64,000 nucleotides of DNA. It comes from Thunnus maccoyii. Lineage: Eukaryota; Chordata; Actinopteri; Scombriformes; Scombridae. The position numbers were made by a program, and so were the translations under genes. Below the pieces are notes generated by a model. That model was not told the origin of the DNA, searched no databases, and saw nothing but the letters and a program-made list of their open reading frames with translations. Positions within the stretch are counted from its first letter, which is position 1; the number at the start of each line of letters is the position of its first letter. The stretch covers positions 16,014,791-16,078,790 of the forward strand of contig NC_056536.1 in the NCBI RefSeq assembly GCF_910596095.1. The letters are read 5' to 3'. Of this stretch, positions 35,801 to 47,695 are shown piece after piece.

Positions 35801-38800
35801 TCTCTACATAATTCTAGTTGTGTAAAGACATATGAGCTCTTGCCCTGCAGCTGTAATAGGCCCATACAGGGCTTTTAAGACACGAGGAATTGTACACCAC
35901 AGATACAGTTTTCTTGTGGTTTGTCACATAATGGTACAGCAAAGGCTGCATGTGTTGAGCCATATCTCCAAAAGATTATCAGTCTCTGATTATTGCAACA
36001 TGATATCTGGGTTAAGGTACTACAAGCTATTTCTTCAGGTCACCAGGACAAGTAGACAATTTACCTCTAGGCAAATTCATATATAATGTACTTATCTTTC
36101 CTCTTTTCTTGTTCACTTGTTCCAGAGGTTTACAAATGAGGACCACTTGGCCGTACACAAACACAAGCATGAGATGACACTGAAATTTGGACCAGCCAGG
36201 ACTGATTCTGTCATTATTGCAGGTACCGTTTGTCTAAGAGGCAAATGTTCAGCTTTACTTTACCTCTTTTATTAAATATCCTCTCCCAGTGTTATGATTG
36301 AGACTGTTTAGCATACCTCAGCGTCAGAACGCTCCCACACTATTAGTACTCATGAAAAGCAGCTCCAAACACACATTTATGACATGGGTTTCTATATTCA
36401 ATGCTAAGTGTGAACAGAGCGTGAAAGCGTTACTTTGAATAGTTATCTGTGTTCATTCCCTTTTGCCAGACCAGACACCTACTCCCACCCGCTTCCTAAA
36501 GAACTGCGAGGAGGTTGGTCTGTTCAACGAGCTGGCCAGCTCCTTCGAACAAGACGATGATGACAAGAGAGCAAAGAACTCTGTAAGACAGGTTCGGGGT
36601 TGTTGATTTTGTCAGTGTTTTTATCTGTGGGTTTGTGTATCTGCATGAACTACTATGTACAGAAACCAAGGGAATTTTTTGCAGCCTCCCATGAAGTAAA
36701 AATTACCTTTTTTACTTCCTTCTTTCTTGCCTTAAGTGTTGATGTAGTCAGAAATTACTCCTTGCAGAAACTCCTGCTTTGTGCATGCCGTCTGTCATTA
36801 GAGAAACTATTGCAACAGTTTAAGATGGTTTTATTGAAATGGTTTAGTGTGTTTTATTGTGCTAGAAATAGAGTTTCATGATAAATACTTGCATGATAAA
36901 TACTCACTTCCTTTTTTTTTGTACTGCAGTCAATGACAATGTTATCTTTGATACCTTAAGTAGTATGACTGTGAAACTTACTCTCTTTTATCTCTCTCTC
37001 ACTGCTTCTGTCCTTTTCAGCTCCCTGCTCCCAACTCTGTGGCTTTAGACATGAGCCTGCAGACGCCATCAGATGTGAAGGTGAAAAAGGAGGCACCTGT
37101 GGAGGTGGACTCCTCACCACCAGACAGCCCTGACTCCTTCTCTGATCAGTCAGACAGCTACATAGAGCCTCTGGTGAAAGCAAAGGTAGGAGAGAAACGG
37201 GAGGAAGTGTGTGGGGGGGTTTACATTAGTGAATAGAGAAAAGGGTGGGACCTTAAATGGTGTAGAAATGATATGGCTTATGATACGTGTCATCATGACT
37301 TTTACGGTATTACATAAAAGCATTTAGGGGAAGTAAATCATATCTTTTTTTGCCTCAAAGATGGTTTGTCTTCATTTTGAATCATTTTAATCTGTGTTTT
37401 ACTTAACTTACCACACCGTTTATCTCCTAGGACACACCACCCAGGAGTTCGGCCCCCACGCCGACTATTGTGCGTCCAGGTTCCCTCCCACTACACTTGG
37501 GATTTGATGCCCTTCAGCCCACGATGCCGTCACCCACCTCTGTCATCACACAGGCACCGCCTTCCAATCGTACTCTGGGGTGAGTTAAGTTCAGGCAACA
37601 TCCCTCTACTGACTTCTGCCGACCTTTTCATCTTGATTGACCTCTTACATTTCCCCTTGAGTAACTTTAAAGCTGTCAAGAGTTTGAAAAAACACATTTT
37701 CGTCACTCACGAAAGTTTTTTGTGGCTGCACAAATTTAAATATGCTAGATGTTTTGTGCATCTTTTAAACATTTCACTGTCATTCAACTGACATATTTTC
37801 TATCTATAAAAACCTTGTGTTCTTGATTTAAATTTGATATAGATTCCTATCGATTTAAGCAGTTTTTGTCTGCTCAGCTTGGATTAGTAATGATAGATGT
37901 AATAATGGACTTTGTGGGTTGAAGTGGATAATGTTTTCCTAGATGGTGATAGGTGCTTTGTTACGGAAACCCAGTCTAAAGTTGTCATTTATACAAACAT
38001 GAATGAACCTCCTGTTCCTTTGTGTCTGCCTGTCTAGTTCGCCAACCAGCCACTACCCCATGATGGTGCTTCCCTCTGGCCAGGCGGTGCCTGTGCTCCC
38101 TGGTCCCGTACAGATGCCCTCTGTCATTAATGTAAGGCATACCAACAGTCTAAATATGTTGTATTTGACTTTTATAGCTGCAAAGTTGATTTAAGCTGTT
38201 AGTAAATGCATATTTGTGTATCTCATCTGTTCTCCAGCTGGCCCGACCCATGTGCATGGTACCCAACATTCCTGGGATCCCTGGTCCTCCTCTGGGAGGC
38301 AGCAGCAGCGGCTCTAACTCCCCTTCTGGCTACAGCATCCACTCAGAGGCCAAGATGGTCAGCACTAGATTAGCTCGCTATTTTTATCTCTTTATCTGTT
38401 CTTTTTGTTTCCATCTTCACCCTCCAGCCCTCTTCTGCACTGGCTTAGTTTGTTCATCATATGACTTTTTACTGCAGTTACTTGATGTTGTTTATTTAAC
38501 CCTTTCAACACAACTACACAAACTTAACTGAATTTATGATACTGCAACGCACAGAGCTCTACGTAAGGATTCTACCTTTCAACTGCATTTCCAATGAAAC
38601 CGAGTATGTGTAGTAATTGTTTTTAGTAGTACAACATACACTAAGTGTCCACTTTAGTGCGTCAATTTAAACAAACAGCTTGCTAGTTGAGTAAGAAGTA
38701 GAAGATCATTGTCAGCAAAGGCTTGGAGTGTTTTGCTGGTTTGGGAATGTTTTCTGGGCACAGGCATAAACATGGCTCTCTAAGTACTAAAAGGTCATCA

Positions 38801-41710
38801 TCAGAATGCTGTTGGCTACTTAAATGTGCTTTTTACCAGTTCTGTGCCTTTAGGGCCACAATCCCCCAAAGCAACATCATCTGAAAATCGTTCCAGGAAC
38901 ACGTAATTTTTTTTAACATCATCTGCAAAGCCTCCAGAGCTCAACCCACTACATAAGGGTTAAGAGAGAACAGGATGTCAGGCACATTATTGCACTGCTG
39001 ACAACAAGCTAGAACTGTGTGACACAGCATGAGCAAAGGTCTCTGCAACACCTTTTTAAATTGATACCTTAGAAGAATTTGTGTGGGATTAGATTTGTTT
39101 GATAATAATTGAACAAAATCTACCAAGAATCAAACAAAATAAATTAAATTGAAAATTAAAAAAAAAAAGAACCACAAAGGCAAAACTTACTAAGAAGCTA
39201 TACAAGACATTTGATTATAATATCCTCCACTTTTCTTTCATTGATCGGAATTTCCCCTTTGCTGTCACTTGTTTCAGTTTCACTGCTGAATTTTTCAGTT
39301 TCATACCACTTGTTGCTCGTCCAGACCACTGACCTGTCACATAATTTGAAACAGAGAGACCTTCTAAAAGTTACCTGCCAATGGGGATGCAGCCCTGTAA
39401 CACAAGAGCTTTGTGTCAGACCTGAAAAATTCAGCAGTGAAAGAAAAGTAGAGAATATTATAATCAAATGTCTTGAATAGTTTTATTGTCAATTCTGCCT
39501 TTGAGGTCATTTTTTGGTTTCAAATTATTTTTATTCACTTCCAATTTATGTTTTTGTTTGATTCTTGGTTCAATTATTATGAAACAAATCTAATCCAATA
39601 AATTTAAGCTTTTCCTGAGGCAAAGTGTAGTACAACCTGGTAATGATTTCAATTCATCGTGAAAACTTCAGAGACCAAGAAGCAAACATGTTGTCAAACA
39701 CAGTTATTGCACGTAAAATATGTCTGTCTGCAGAAGAACACCACAGCACAAACATTTGTCACTAGAAATGAATCTACTTTCATCACATAACACATCTGCT
39801 GCATAAGTGTGATTAACAACTTACTTCAGGCCAAGTTATTTTTGCTGACACTGTAAATGAGTTGATGTCAACATAAGCCAACTTGTTAGTACAGTGTCTA
39901 GAAGTCTTCCTGTGATGTTTAAATGATAGGAAATACATAAAAAATGAAGTGCTGTTCCTATTGAGTCTACAGCTTCTTTAATGCTTAAACCACACTGGTT
40001 ATACTGTTGGTTTGGCTGTGTATTCTAATCCCTGTGCTTGTTATTGATACTGATCATTTGATTATTCTCCTGTAGCGTCTGAAGGCTGCGCTGTCCCAGC
40101 AGAGCCCAGGACAGAGCATGGGTGTCATGGCCATGGGCAGCAGCCCCATGGTACCTCAGAAGGCAGAGCAGAGCCAGCTGCTTGTCCAACATCCAGATGC
40201 TCCATCACCTGCACAACCTCAGGTACGCTGTGTTGTTTATATGCAGAGACATGACAGTAACATGACTTTCAAGTCTGAGAAAAACTGAGAAATTGTAACT
40301 GAACTTAACTCTGTTTTTAAGGACATGTGTCCTGTTTTCGTTACAGAAAATTGGGGCTGTACATCTTGTAGTGAGATGACTAGGATGTGCTCTGACTAAA
40401 ATAATGAAACTATGACTCAAACTTCCCTTTTCTTTCTCATCTTTCTTCCGCTCCCCTCCCTTGTCTGTCTGTCTGTTTCCTTTTTACCCTTTGCCCTGGC
40501 TCTCCCACTAGGTATCTCCAGCACAGCCTACAGGTGGGCGTCGGCGGCGAACAGCAGACGATGACCCAGATGAGCGAAGGCAGCGCTTCCTCGAGAGGAA
40601 TCGGGCCGCGGCGTCACGCTGCAGACAGAAACGCAAACTTTGGGTCAACTCCCTAGAGAAGAAGGCTGAGGAGCTCAGCACCATGAACGTCTCACTGTCG
40701 GTGAGTGGGCTTGAAATTGGTGGGCAGGGATGAAATGTGGCCTGTGGTGGCCCAAGTTAGTGTGTGCATAGTCACATGGACTGCGCTCAGCTGACAAGCT
40801 TCCAACTAGTAGTGGAAGTTTGAGAGGTATACTCCGCGTGGGCAAAATCAGATTAAGGGATGTTTTACACTTTTACTAATGTGTGAGGTTACAAGACGTG
40901 TAACCTTGGAACCTATTACAACTTTTTTCACATCTTTATTGTGTTATTTGGTGGTTTCAGGTCATTTTTACGCTGTTTGCCCAGTTCTCCACTGCTGGAA
41001 TTACTGTAGTTAAAACCAGACTGTTTACCCCTGTAGAGCATTTCTTAGCTGAAAAACATTAAAATTCCAGTGAGGGGAAAAAGTTTAGAAGGTCTCTCTG
41101 TTTCGAATTATGTGACCCAGCATTAGTTGTGATTTTTCTTTTGGGGTAAACTGCATGATATGAATTTTCTATGAATTGTTAAAAGTATTGATCGGCCTGA
41201 TTTTCCCTCCTGTCAGAATGAAGTGTCTCTGTTGAGGAATGAGGTGGCTCATTTGAAGCAGCTGCTGCTGGCCCATAAGGACTGTCCCGTGACCACCCTA
41301 CAGAAGAAGAATGCCTACTTAGGTGAGCCTTTCAGAATTATGCCATGTTACTCACTACATTTGAACTGCTAAACAACAAAGATAATGTCCGTAGTTTTTC
41401 AGCAAAGCATGGAGTATATTCATGGTTGCCAGTTTAAGTATAAATCTGTACTTGTGTCATCTCTTTTTTCTACGTAGTTGCAGAAGAGAGCATGAAAGAC
41501 ACCTCCGAGCCTACAGGTTCCCCTGCCCCGGTGATCCAGCACAGCTCTTTGGCGCACAGCCCCTCCACAGGGCAAAACGGCCTGAGCTCAAGGGCAGCAG
41601 CTGAGGCCATGGCTATGTCTGTGCTGGCAGGAATGGGCCAGCAGCAGAGGGCTGAGAGTGGATCCTCTCACATTATCATGGCTGCACAGTCTCAATCTGC
41701 TGCCAGATGA
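32892..41710 (+). CDS. atf7: Cyclic AMP-dependent transcription factor ATF-7, 11 coding exons
   Basis: Exons: 32892-32939, 36126-36222, 36470-36582, 37021-37185, 37431-37579, 38038-38131, 38238-38357, 40076-40222, 40512-40700, 41217-41322, 41478-41710. They total 1461 nt (486 residues), as in vertebrate ATF7. The protein binds CRE/AP-1 sites as a bZIP dimer and responds to stress kinases. Visible parts: a C2H2 zinc finger (C9, C14, H27, H31); the TPTPTRF activation site with T51 and T53 in the ATF2/ATF7 phospho-acceptor positions; a Ser/Pro-rich middle with the conserved [14 protein letters not shown]; the basic region at about 321-355 ([15 protein letters not shown]); and a zipper with leucines at 359, 366, 373, 380 and 387. 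The C-terminus ends [12 protein letters not shown], which fits ATF7 rather than ATF2 or CREB5. The start follows the MGDDRPF consensus, but in-frame ATGs at 32841 and 32877 could extend the N-terminus. Confidence 0.95.
32940..36125 (+). other. atf7 intron after the first coding exon
   Basis: Donor gtaagt and acceptor at 36124-36125 bound 3.2 kb in phase 0. There is a short AAC/AGC trinucleotide stretch at about 35070-35095. I see no mobile element, RNA or gene. Open frames such as 35071-35442 (minus) end in a cysteine run coded by that repeat and are not genes. Confidence 0.65.
38358..40075 (+). other. atf7 intron 7, carrying a foldback element
   Basis: The donor is GTCAGC and the acceptor lies at 40074-40075. 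The join EAKM/RLKA is the family consensus and confirms the junction. The near-palindrome at 39086-39596 fills the centre. The flanks (38360-39080 and 39600-40070) show nothing identifiable. Confidence 0.7.
39086..39596. mobile_element. Near-palindromic (foldback-like) element in atf7 intron 7
   Basis: The left arm (39086-39298) and right arm (39421-39596) are reverse complements with several indels. Shared landmarks are ggattagatttgttt, ataataattgaac, caagaatcaaacaaa, caagacatttgattataatat, acttttctttca and cactgctgaatttttcag. The loop is about 120 bp. Each strand encodes a short frame starting MIII.STFLSL, a by-product of the palindrome. No transposase is present. Confidence 0.75.
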
Positions 41711-44680
41711 TGAGCGATGCCACCACGGCTCAGACTTGGCTCACACTCGTCACCCAGGGGTAAAGAAGAGCAGCGAACCCCCCCACCCCCACCCCCACCG
41801 CCCCTCCACCCTGTTCCACTTCCCCAATCTAGAAGTCCAGATTTGTTATCTTCTCCTTCCCTCTTCCCTATGCTCCTCTGCTCTCTCTGACCCCCCCGGT
41901 GGAGCCATCATGCTGTGGCCTGGAGCTCAGCAGCAGCCTTCTGGGAATGGACTGAGACTTTTGAGAGAGCTTCCTGTTCACTTTGCCATAGACTACAGGG
42001 GCTGGACTCCAACCTCCCCACCCTCGTTGCCCCCCCCCCCCACCCCCTCCACCCCGTGCCTCCCCACTCATCTCTCCTCACCCTCAGTCAAAATGACTCT
42101 TCACTGGACTGTAGGGCTGCGTCGCTCTGAGTGTACTGCCGTAACGAACTTCCCACGTGGACATGTAACACACACACACACACACACGCACAGTTTCAAA
42201 GATACAGGTGTTGCATAAACATTCTCGATCAAATCAGATACCAAACAACACACAGGGCTTTACACTGTTTTCAGCAGGGAATAGTGCCTTGTGCTCCTTC
42301 GACTTTTTAGCCATGCACACGCCCACACACGTCATCACAGCATACGTCCCTATACATACTTGGCTCCAAAGATGCAGTAGTTGTCTAGACTTCAGTGACT
42401 CAGATCTCAAATATTCACTCAAACCTTTTGTAAGCGGTTCCACCTTAAGGTGATCTCAACATGGACCCAAAACCCCTTACCTCATTTACACCCCTTTAAG
42501 ATAAAATTTATAAACTGTGTGTGATTGGCTCTGTGTGTATGTATTTATGTACATCAGAACATAGCAGATTGCCTACTCCTGATCTGATACGTTAATAGCT
42601 AGATTGTTAGCATGTGACTTTTTTCTATTAGGGTGTTATGTCCTTGATACAGTATGTGCAGCTATATTTTTTTTTTAGTTAATTGGCACATCCTCCCAGA
42701 TTAGTACGCAGAACCAAAATATGTTAGATTGTCCAAGACAGTATAGCATCCTAAAATCTGTTTGTTTGAGCAATAATTTTTTCTGATCTGAAGGGAATTC
42801 AACTTCTCTGCTCCTTCTCATGTTTCCTCAAAAACACAGCAAAAGTTTTTTTGCTGTTTATTGGTTTTCTAAGTGGATACCTTTTTCCATTTTGTATGAA
42901 ACTATTCTAGTGACTGTGTTTCTCTGTGTGGGCTCTGGACTTACTGTAACTGTTAATTTCACACTTCTCAGGATGGTTGCACATCCTTGCTGCTCGTTGG
43001 AAGTGCGATGAATCCCTTATGCTCTTTACCAAACCTAAACTAAGCCATAATAACAACAACAACAACAACAATGACAACAACAAAAAAAAAAAACAGATCT
43101 CTGAATGTCCAAAGTCCACCTGGTACTTGTCCTCGGGCAGGAAGTAAATAGCCTGACTGTTATCTTGTGGTTCAGAGGTCACAGTGACACAATCTACAGT
43201 ATTATCACTGCTTATTACTTGCACTTACGTACAGTTTCACACACAATGTCTGATGATTATGCCTTAATATCACGTTGGTGCCTCCGACATCCCCACTTAA
43301 ATATACACAGATTTGCTCGTGAAAAACAATATATCCTCTGAAAAATGTGTTTGCCTTGATTTGTTCATTTAATCAAAATGAAAAGTTAACCAACAAGGAA
43401 CAAAAGATTTAATAACTTGTCGACTAAAAGGCATTTTAAATTCATGGTTAATTTAACCATCAGTCTGTCTTCAGTGACATAAAATGAATGAATCCTTGTC
43501 TGTCATCTGGTGGAGAGACACAGCAAAGACATCTTCACTGATAAAAGCCTTGAGGGAGGAAAAAGTTCAGACTTCTTGTGACGGTTTCTAAAAGGCTCCA
43601 GTTCTTCAGAAATCCCGCCAAGATATTTTATCATTATATTATTTACATAAACACCTAAACAAGCAGTTTGCTTTTCTTGTTTTCCTTCATATATTTCTGT
43701 CCCTCTTTTGGCTGGTATGGTCATATATTTGCAAGATGTGATATTGTAAAAACAAGATATCTGTCCATTATCATAAGGGCATGTCTTTATGCACTAAAAT
43801 ATTGCAAGTTTATTGTTGCTTTGTATTTTTTGTTCATTTCAAGTTTTTGCGGTTCTCATGTCCTCTCGGCCTTTTTCGGAGATATTAAATCCTTTTTTAA
43901 AAAAAAAAAAAACATTATTTTTTTCTTATCTGTACTGTATACATGAATGGGAATTTGCTCAGCAACTTTAATACCTTTCACCTCTGACTGAACCTCTTGT
44001 CCTCAATGGCGACCCCGGCATTTTGTTGTACTTTGAAGCTGGCGCTATATTTGTCTGGCAGTCCCTTATAGACGATTGTTCATATGGAATGAAAATTCAA
44101 ACTATATTTAGCTTTCATGTAATTCATGTCATTGGCACCTTTTCTGTCATTTGTTTTCTTTTGTTGTGTGCTATTTTCAGCACTATACAACTTTTGTCAT
44201 AACGCTTCTGATTGTACTGATGAATATAGAAACTAATTTCTTTAACAAGTGGATTTATTTTGTTTGTTTTCTCTACAGAAAAAAAATGTGATCAGTCCTT
44301 TTACAAAAAAAGAGATTTTGTCCCCTTTGTCATATCTTCTAAGATGAATTTGGCCACGTCTTTCGACTTTCCCTGTCTAACTTATTTTTATAATTGGTCA
44401 AATAACAATCGTCATAACAGAGTTGGCATATTAATATTACTTAGAATTGTTGTGGTAAAAGCAATTTAATGAAAAATGCAACAATGTGAAAGTTGCACAT
44501 AGTATATGAATGGTTTTTCACACTCCCATTGTTGGACTGATGATTTCAAAAATTGTCCTTGTATTGTACATATCTGTACTATATGAATATATTTACTTTT
44601 CCATGCATGTCCAAGTGGAATACTATGAACACTTACAGTGCTGCAGTTTTAATTAAAGAAACTACATCTTAATGAACTTT
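41711..44680 (+). other. atf7: atf7 3' UTR (predicted)
   Basis: It follows the atf7 stop directly. The first 400 bases are C-rich, with poly-C runs at about 41778-41805 and 42029-42055, then a CA repeat at 42169-42188, then AT-rich sequence. An ATTAAA at 44652-44657 followed by T- and GT-rich sequence is a plausible cleavage signal. Open frames in this stretch (for example 41658-42218) have C-rich low-complexity content and no family match. Confidence 0.55.
44652..44657 (+). terminator. Probable atf7 polyadenylation signal (ATTAAA)
   Basis: This common variant signal is followed by 'accgttttttgcgtgttttcag', a suitable downstream element. Earlier sites cannot be ruled out. Confidence 0.45.
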
Positions 44681-45774
44681 ACCGTTTTTTGCGTGTTTTC
44701 AGCTTTGATACAAACAGATGTTTTCTCTTCATGGACTATGAAGTTCACATAAGTGGAGACTTGGAGTTAAAAAAAAGAGCTTGTTAAAAATGTGGTTTGA
44801 TAAAACTCTCAATCAAGTTTCCTGAAATCAAATATGATTGAATGTGTGTAAAGATGTCTTATAATACTGTATATCCTCTGTGTTCATATACTGTATGTCC
44901 CCTCCTCACTGCAGCTCCATTGATAAGATTGTATTGTTATTCATTACTTTGTAGAAAGTACTCTGGTTCCAGTTCTGTTTTATGTACTTTAAAAGTACAT
45001 CCTAAACTTTTTTTTAATGTTGCTTAAAGCGTGGCTGTAGCTACCATTGAGCACACTGAGGAAAAAGGAAAATTTGAAACAGCACTGAGGCCTTAATGTA
45101 GGGAAATGCACTTTACTGAGCAGTAAACTTCATAAAAAAGTAACAACCAAAGTAATTATAGAATTTAAATACCTTCTGTTCACACTTTCTGCCGGGGTGA
45201 GGGGTGTGTTTGGGTGGTTTAGACTCATGACCTCAGTATTTCTAAAATCCTGGCTGCAGCCCTGCTTTGAAGTTGATGTTTTCTGCACAGCACTCAAGTA
45301 CTTTCGGAAAGGCAAAAATGACACAGTAGCCTACAATTATACTGTTTTGTGGAGTTTGCTTTGAATCTCCTTCTCCTTGAAAGACAGTGTCAGTCTTTTC
45401 TTATAAGGAAAACATGCTCATAATGTTTTAGAAGTGGCCCTTAATTGCAGAGGGAGTGGTTGTCGGGGTATATTTATTTTATAATGGTGAAAGTCAGGAT
45501 GCCACATTTGCTCTTTGAAGGTGACCGTTAGGAACTAAGTCAGAGAAGCTGCACATGACCAGTTTTCAGCACAAGTAGTTTTACATGAACTTGTGTACAA
45601 TTTAAATCAAGTACTTCAGTTAAAGTAGCATCAGGGCCCAATTAATTCACTATTGTCACTATAGGGCAACAATGAGCCTTTATTGCTGTAACACCCCATT
45701 CATCCAAGACTGTGCATCCTAAACTGTGCGTAGCAGCATGTTGCATCAGTTACAGGTTATGTAACAGTTCGCTT

Positions 45775-46125
45775 GAGCCAAAATGATTAGTGAATTAAAC
45801 GATTTGTTGACAGAAAATTATCCTGTAACTATTTTGATAATTGATTGATCCTTTAGGTCCTAAGCAGAAATGCCAGACATTTACTGGTTGCAGCTTCTCA
45901 AATGTGGGGATTTGCTGGTTTTCTCTGTTTTGTATCAAGGTCAACCAAATTGTAGGTTTTTTTTGGACAAAATAAGACATTTGAAGACAGCACCTTGGTC
46001 ATTGTGGACTTGTGATGGGCATTTTTTACAACTTTCTGACATTCTATTGACCAAATGAGTAATCGATTATTCTAGGAAATAACTGTCAGATTAATCGATT
46101 TTATATTTTGCCCACAACTCCAGAA
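45775..46125. repeat. 'ATTAATCGATTA'-type interspersed repeat (hAT-like MITE), diverged
   Basis: Contains 'gattagtgaattaaacgatttgttgacagaaaatta', 'cttctcaaatgtggggatttgctggttttctc', 'gatgggcattttttacaactttctgacattctattgacca' and 'gagtaatcgatta', diagnostic internal phrases of this teleost family. Related to the copies at 16760 and 19895. Confidence 0.65.
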
Positions 46126-46339
46126 AACAACTAGTAAGCTCATTCCTATTACTGGAATATCACCATGTCCCTGTTTAAAAGCGTTTCAATTTGTTTGTAG
46201 TCTCTTAAGTGAACTCAAAATTATTTGGATGTGTGCAGTTAAACAAATTCCTAATAGAGAAGAGAAAAGAAGAAAAAACAAAGTCCTGATACACAAATCT
46301 GTTTTCAGTTTGTGGACTTTTTCTCTAATCTTTGATGTG

Positions 46340-46795
46340 AGAAGTTTAGAGGGAAAAATCAGTATTTGGTGGAGCTGTTAACAATTCATAGACATCTGAA
46401 ATGTGACCCTGACTACACACTGCTTTATGTAAGACGTCAAAAGCCACAAAGGTTGGAAACCACTGGATTCATCTTTAACATTGTGTTGTATTTTAAAAGC
46501 TTGTATTATCGATGGTGTCAAATCTTCATCTGAAAAGTAACTAAAGCTGTCAAATAAATGTAGTGGAGTAGAAAATGGAGTAGAAAATACAATATGAAAT
46601 CTAGTGGAGTGGAAGTATAAAGTAGCATCAAATACTCAAATACTCAAGTAAAGTACATGACTGATATATTATTATATGACATTAGATTAAGCAGCATGTT
46701 ACTGTTGTAGCTGCTGGAGGTGGAACTACTTTGAACTACTTAATAGAACCACTTTGAGGGGCCTTGAGTAAATGTACTTTCCACCTCTAGTTTTA
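46340..46795. repeat. Partial copy of the 'AGTGGTGGAGGTACTCAG' repeat family
   Basis: It shares 'gttggaaaccactggattcatctttaacattgtgttgta', 'tctgaaaagtaactaaagctgtcaaataaatgtag' and 'ggagtggaagtataaagtagcatc' with the family represented at 26071-26761. It ends 'gagtaaatgtactttccacctct', the usual terminus. Confidence 0.65.
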
Positions 46796-46992
46796 AGTAA
46801 GATATTCTGGCTTTCTGTGGCTATTATCGACAAAATAAGGCTTTAGGTGAAAGTGAAATCCTTACAAATACTCTCAGTGTGTCACATAATGAAATTGAAC
46901 TTTTTCCTAACTGGGATCCTCTGGAAGTCTAATGTGTTTGTGTGTTTTCCTGAAAAAATGACATGATGAAATGAAAGTACATCACCTTGGTA

Positions 46993-47245
46993 CAGTAATT
47001 CTCAAACTTTTTCATGTCAAGGAGCCCTAAACTGACACAATTTAGACCACTGACCCCCATTTGATAAGATTTTTGCTTTTAGATGTTTTATTACAGAAAG
47101 TGTATGAAACCCATGACCAAAACAGTCATACATTCTGTCATTGTGTTACTTATGGATGAAATTATAGTGAAAATAAATTATTCCCCTTTTTGCTGGGGAC
47201 CTCCTGGACCCCCTCCAGGACCCCGGACGCCACTTTGAGAACCTG
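46993..47245. mobile_element. hAT-type MITE upstream of dip2b
   Basis: The left end CAGTAATTCTCAAACTTTTT and right end GCCACTTTGAGAACCTG are inverted relatives of the CAGTGGTTCTCAAACT terminus typical of hAT elements. Internal phrases (catgtcaaggagccctaaactgacacaa; ttgctggggacctcctgg) match a common teleost repeat. It is 253 bp, with no coding capacity and no clear 8-bp target duplication. Confidence 0.65.
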
Positions 47246-47379
47246 GTAATAACATAGTGTACCTGTTTAGTACTACCCTGCAGTAATAGTGAGGAAGAGA
47301 TGTGTTTTTGCGTGTGAAACGCCAGGGGGAGCAACAGTTTATGGTTTCAGCGTGTTTTCTCGGGATGCGGTGAATTAAC

Positions 47380-47610
47380 CGTACAGGCGAGGTAACTGCG
47401 GTCACGTGACCACACGGTTCGCCGTTGGTGAGTTTTTTTTCTCCCTCATTATGGCGGAGGGGCCAGCCGTGCGGATGGACCGTCTCTCCCACTCTGATGC
47501 TTGTTTTGTGTCTTGAGGGAGGGCGTCTTGTTTTTATTTTTTTTCTACACTCTCCCACGACGGCCCGGTGTTTTTTCAGCTAGACTGCGCTCGTGTTTAT
47601 CGGCGGAGTC
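47380..47610 (+). promoter_or_regulatory. dip2b: dip2b promoter / 5' UTR with a CLEAR/E-box palindrome
   Basis: GC content rises at about 47380. GGTCACGTGACC (47400-47411) is a perfect 12-bp palindrome containing the E-box CACGTG and the GTCACGTGAC form preferred by TFEB/USF-class bHLH-ZIP factors. ATGGCGG at 47451-47457 resembles a YY1 site. The real transcription start is unknown. If it lies upstream of 47451, a short upstream ORF would be included in the mRNA. Confidence 0.5.
47451..47516 (+). CDS. Short upstream ORF before dip2b (21 codons), hypothetical
   Basis: An ATG at 47451 opens a 21-codon frame ending in TGA at 47514-47516, 94 nt before the dip2b start codon. It would be translated only if transcription starts upstream of it. 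The ATG coincides with a YY1-like ATGGCGG, so the match may instead reflect a protein-binding site. No similarity to a known peptide is claimed. Confidence 0.25.
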   Translation: MAEGPAVRMDRLSHSDACFVS

Positions 47611-47695
47611 ATGGCAGACCGCGGCGTGGATTTGTCCGCCCTGCCAAAAGAGGTTAGAGACCAGTTGGCGGAGTTGGATCTGGAGCTGTCTGAAG
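47611..47695 (+). CDS. dip2b: Disco-interacting protein 2 (probably DIP2B), first coding exon only
   Basis: The exon encodes 28 residues plus one base, starting MADRGVDLSALPKEVRDQLA and ending in the conserved LELSEG at a phase-1 donor (gtaaag). This is the start of the DMAP1-binding domain of DIP2 proteins, about 1,570-residue proteins with two adenylate-forming-enzyme-like domains linked to lipid/acyl-CoA metabolism and neuronal development. DIP2A and DIP2B are nearly identical here. DIP2B is chosen because LARP4 and DIP2B are neighbours on human 12q13. The next exon (consensus DITQKGYEKK) is not found in the remaining 16 kb, which fits the very long first intron of vertebrate DIP2B. Confidence 0.82.

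Larger units (their letters stand above)
44680..47380. other. Intergenic spacer between atf7 and dip2b
   Basis: AT-rich spacer holding repeats at 45775-46125, 46340-46795 and 46993-47245. Nothing is recognised in 44680-45770. No open frame here resembles a known protein. Confidence 0.6.

Noticed and set aside
39198..39480. Two 89-codon frames on opposite strands with similar starts
   Set aside because: The similarity is caused by the palindrome itself, where both strands read the same arm. It is not a gene pair.
41658..42218. 186-codon open frame overlapping the end of atf7
   Set aside because: It overlaps the last atf7 exon in another frame and continues through C-rich low-complexity 3' UTR and a CA repeat.
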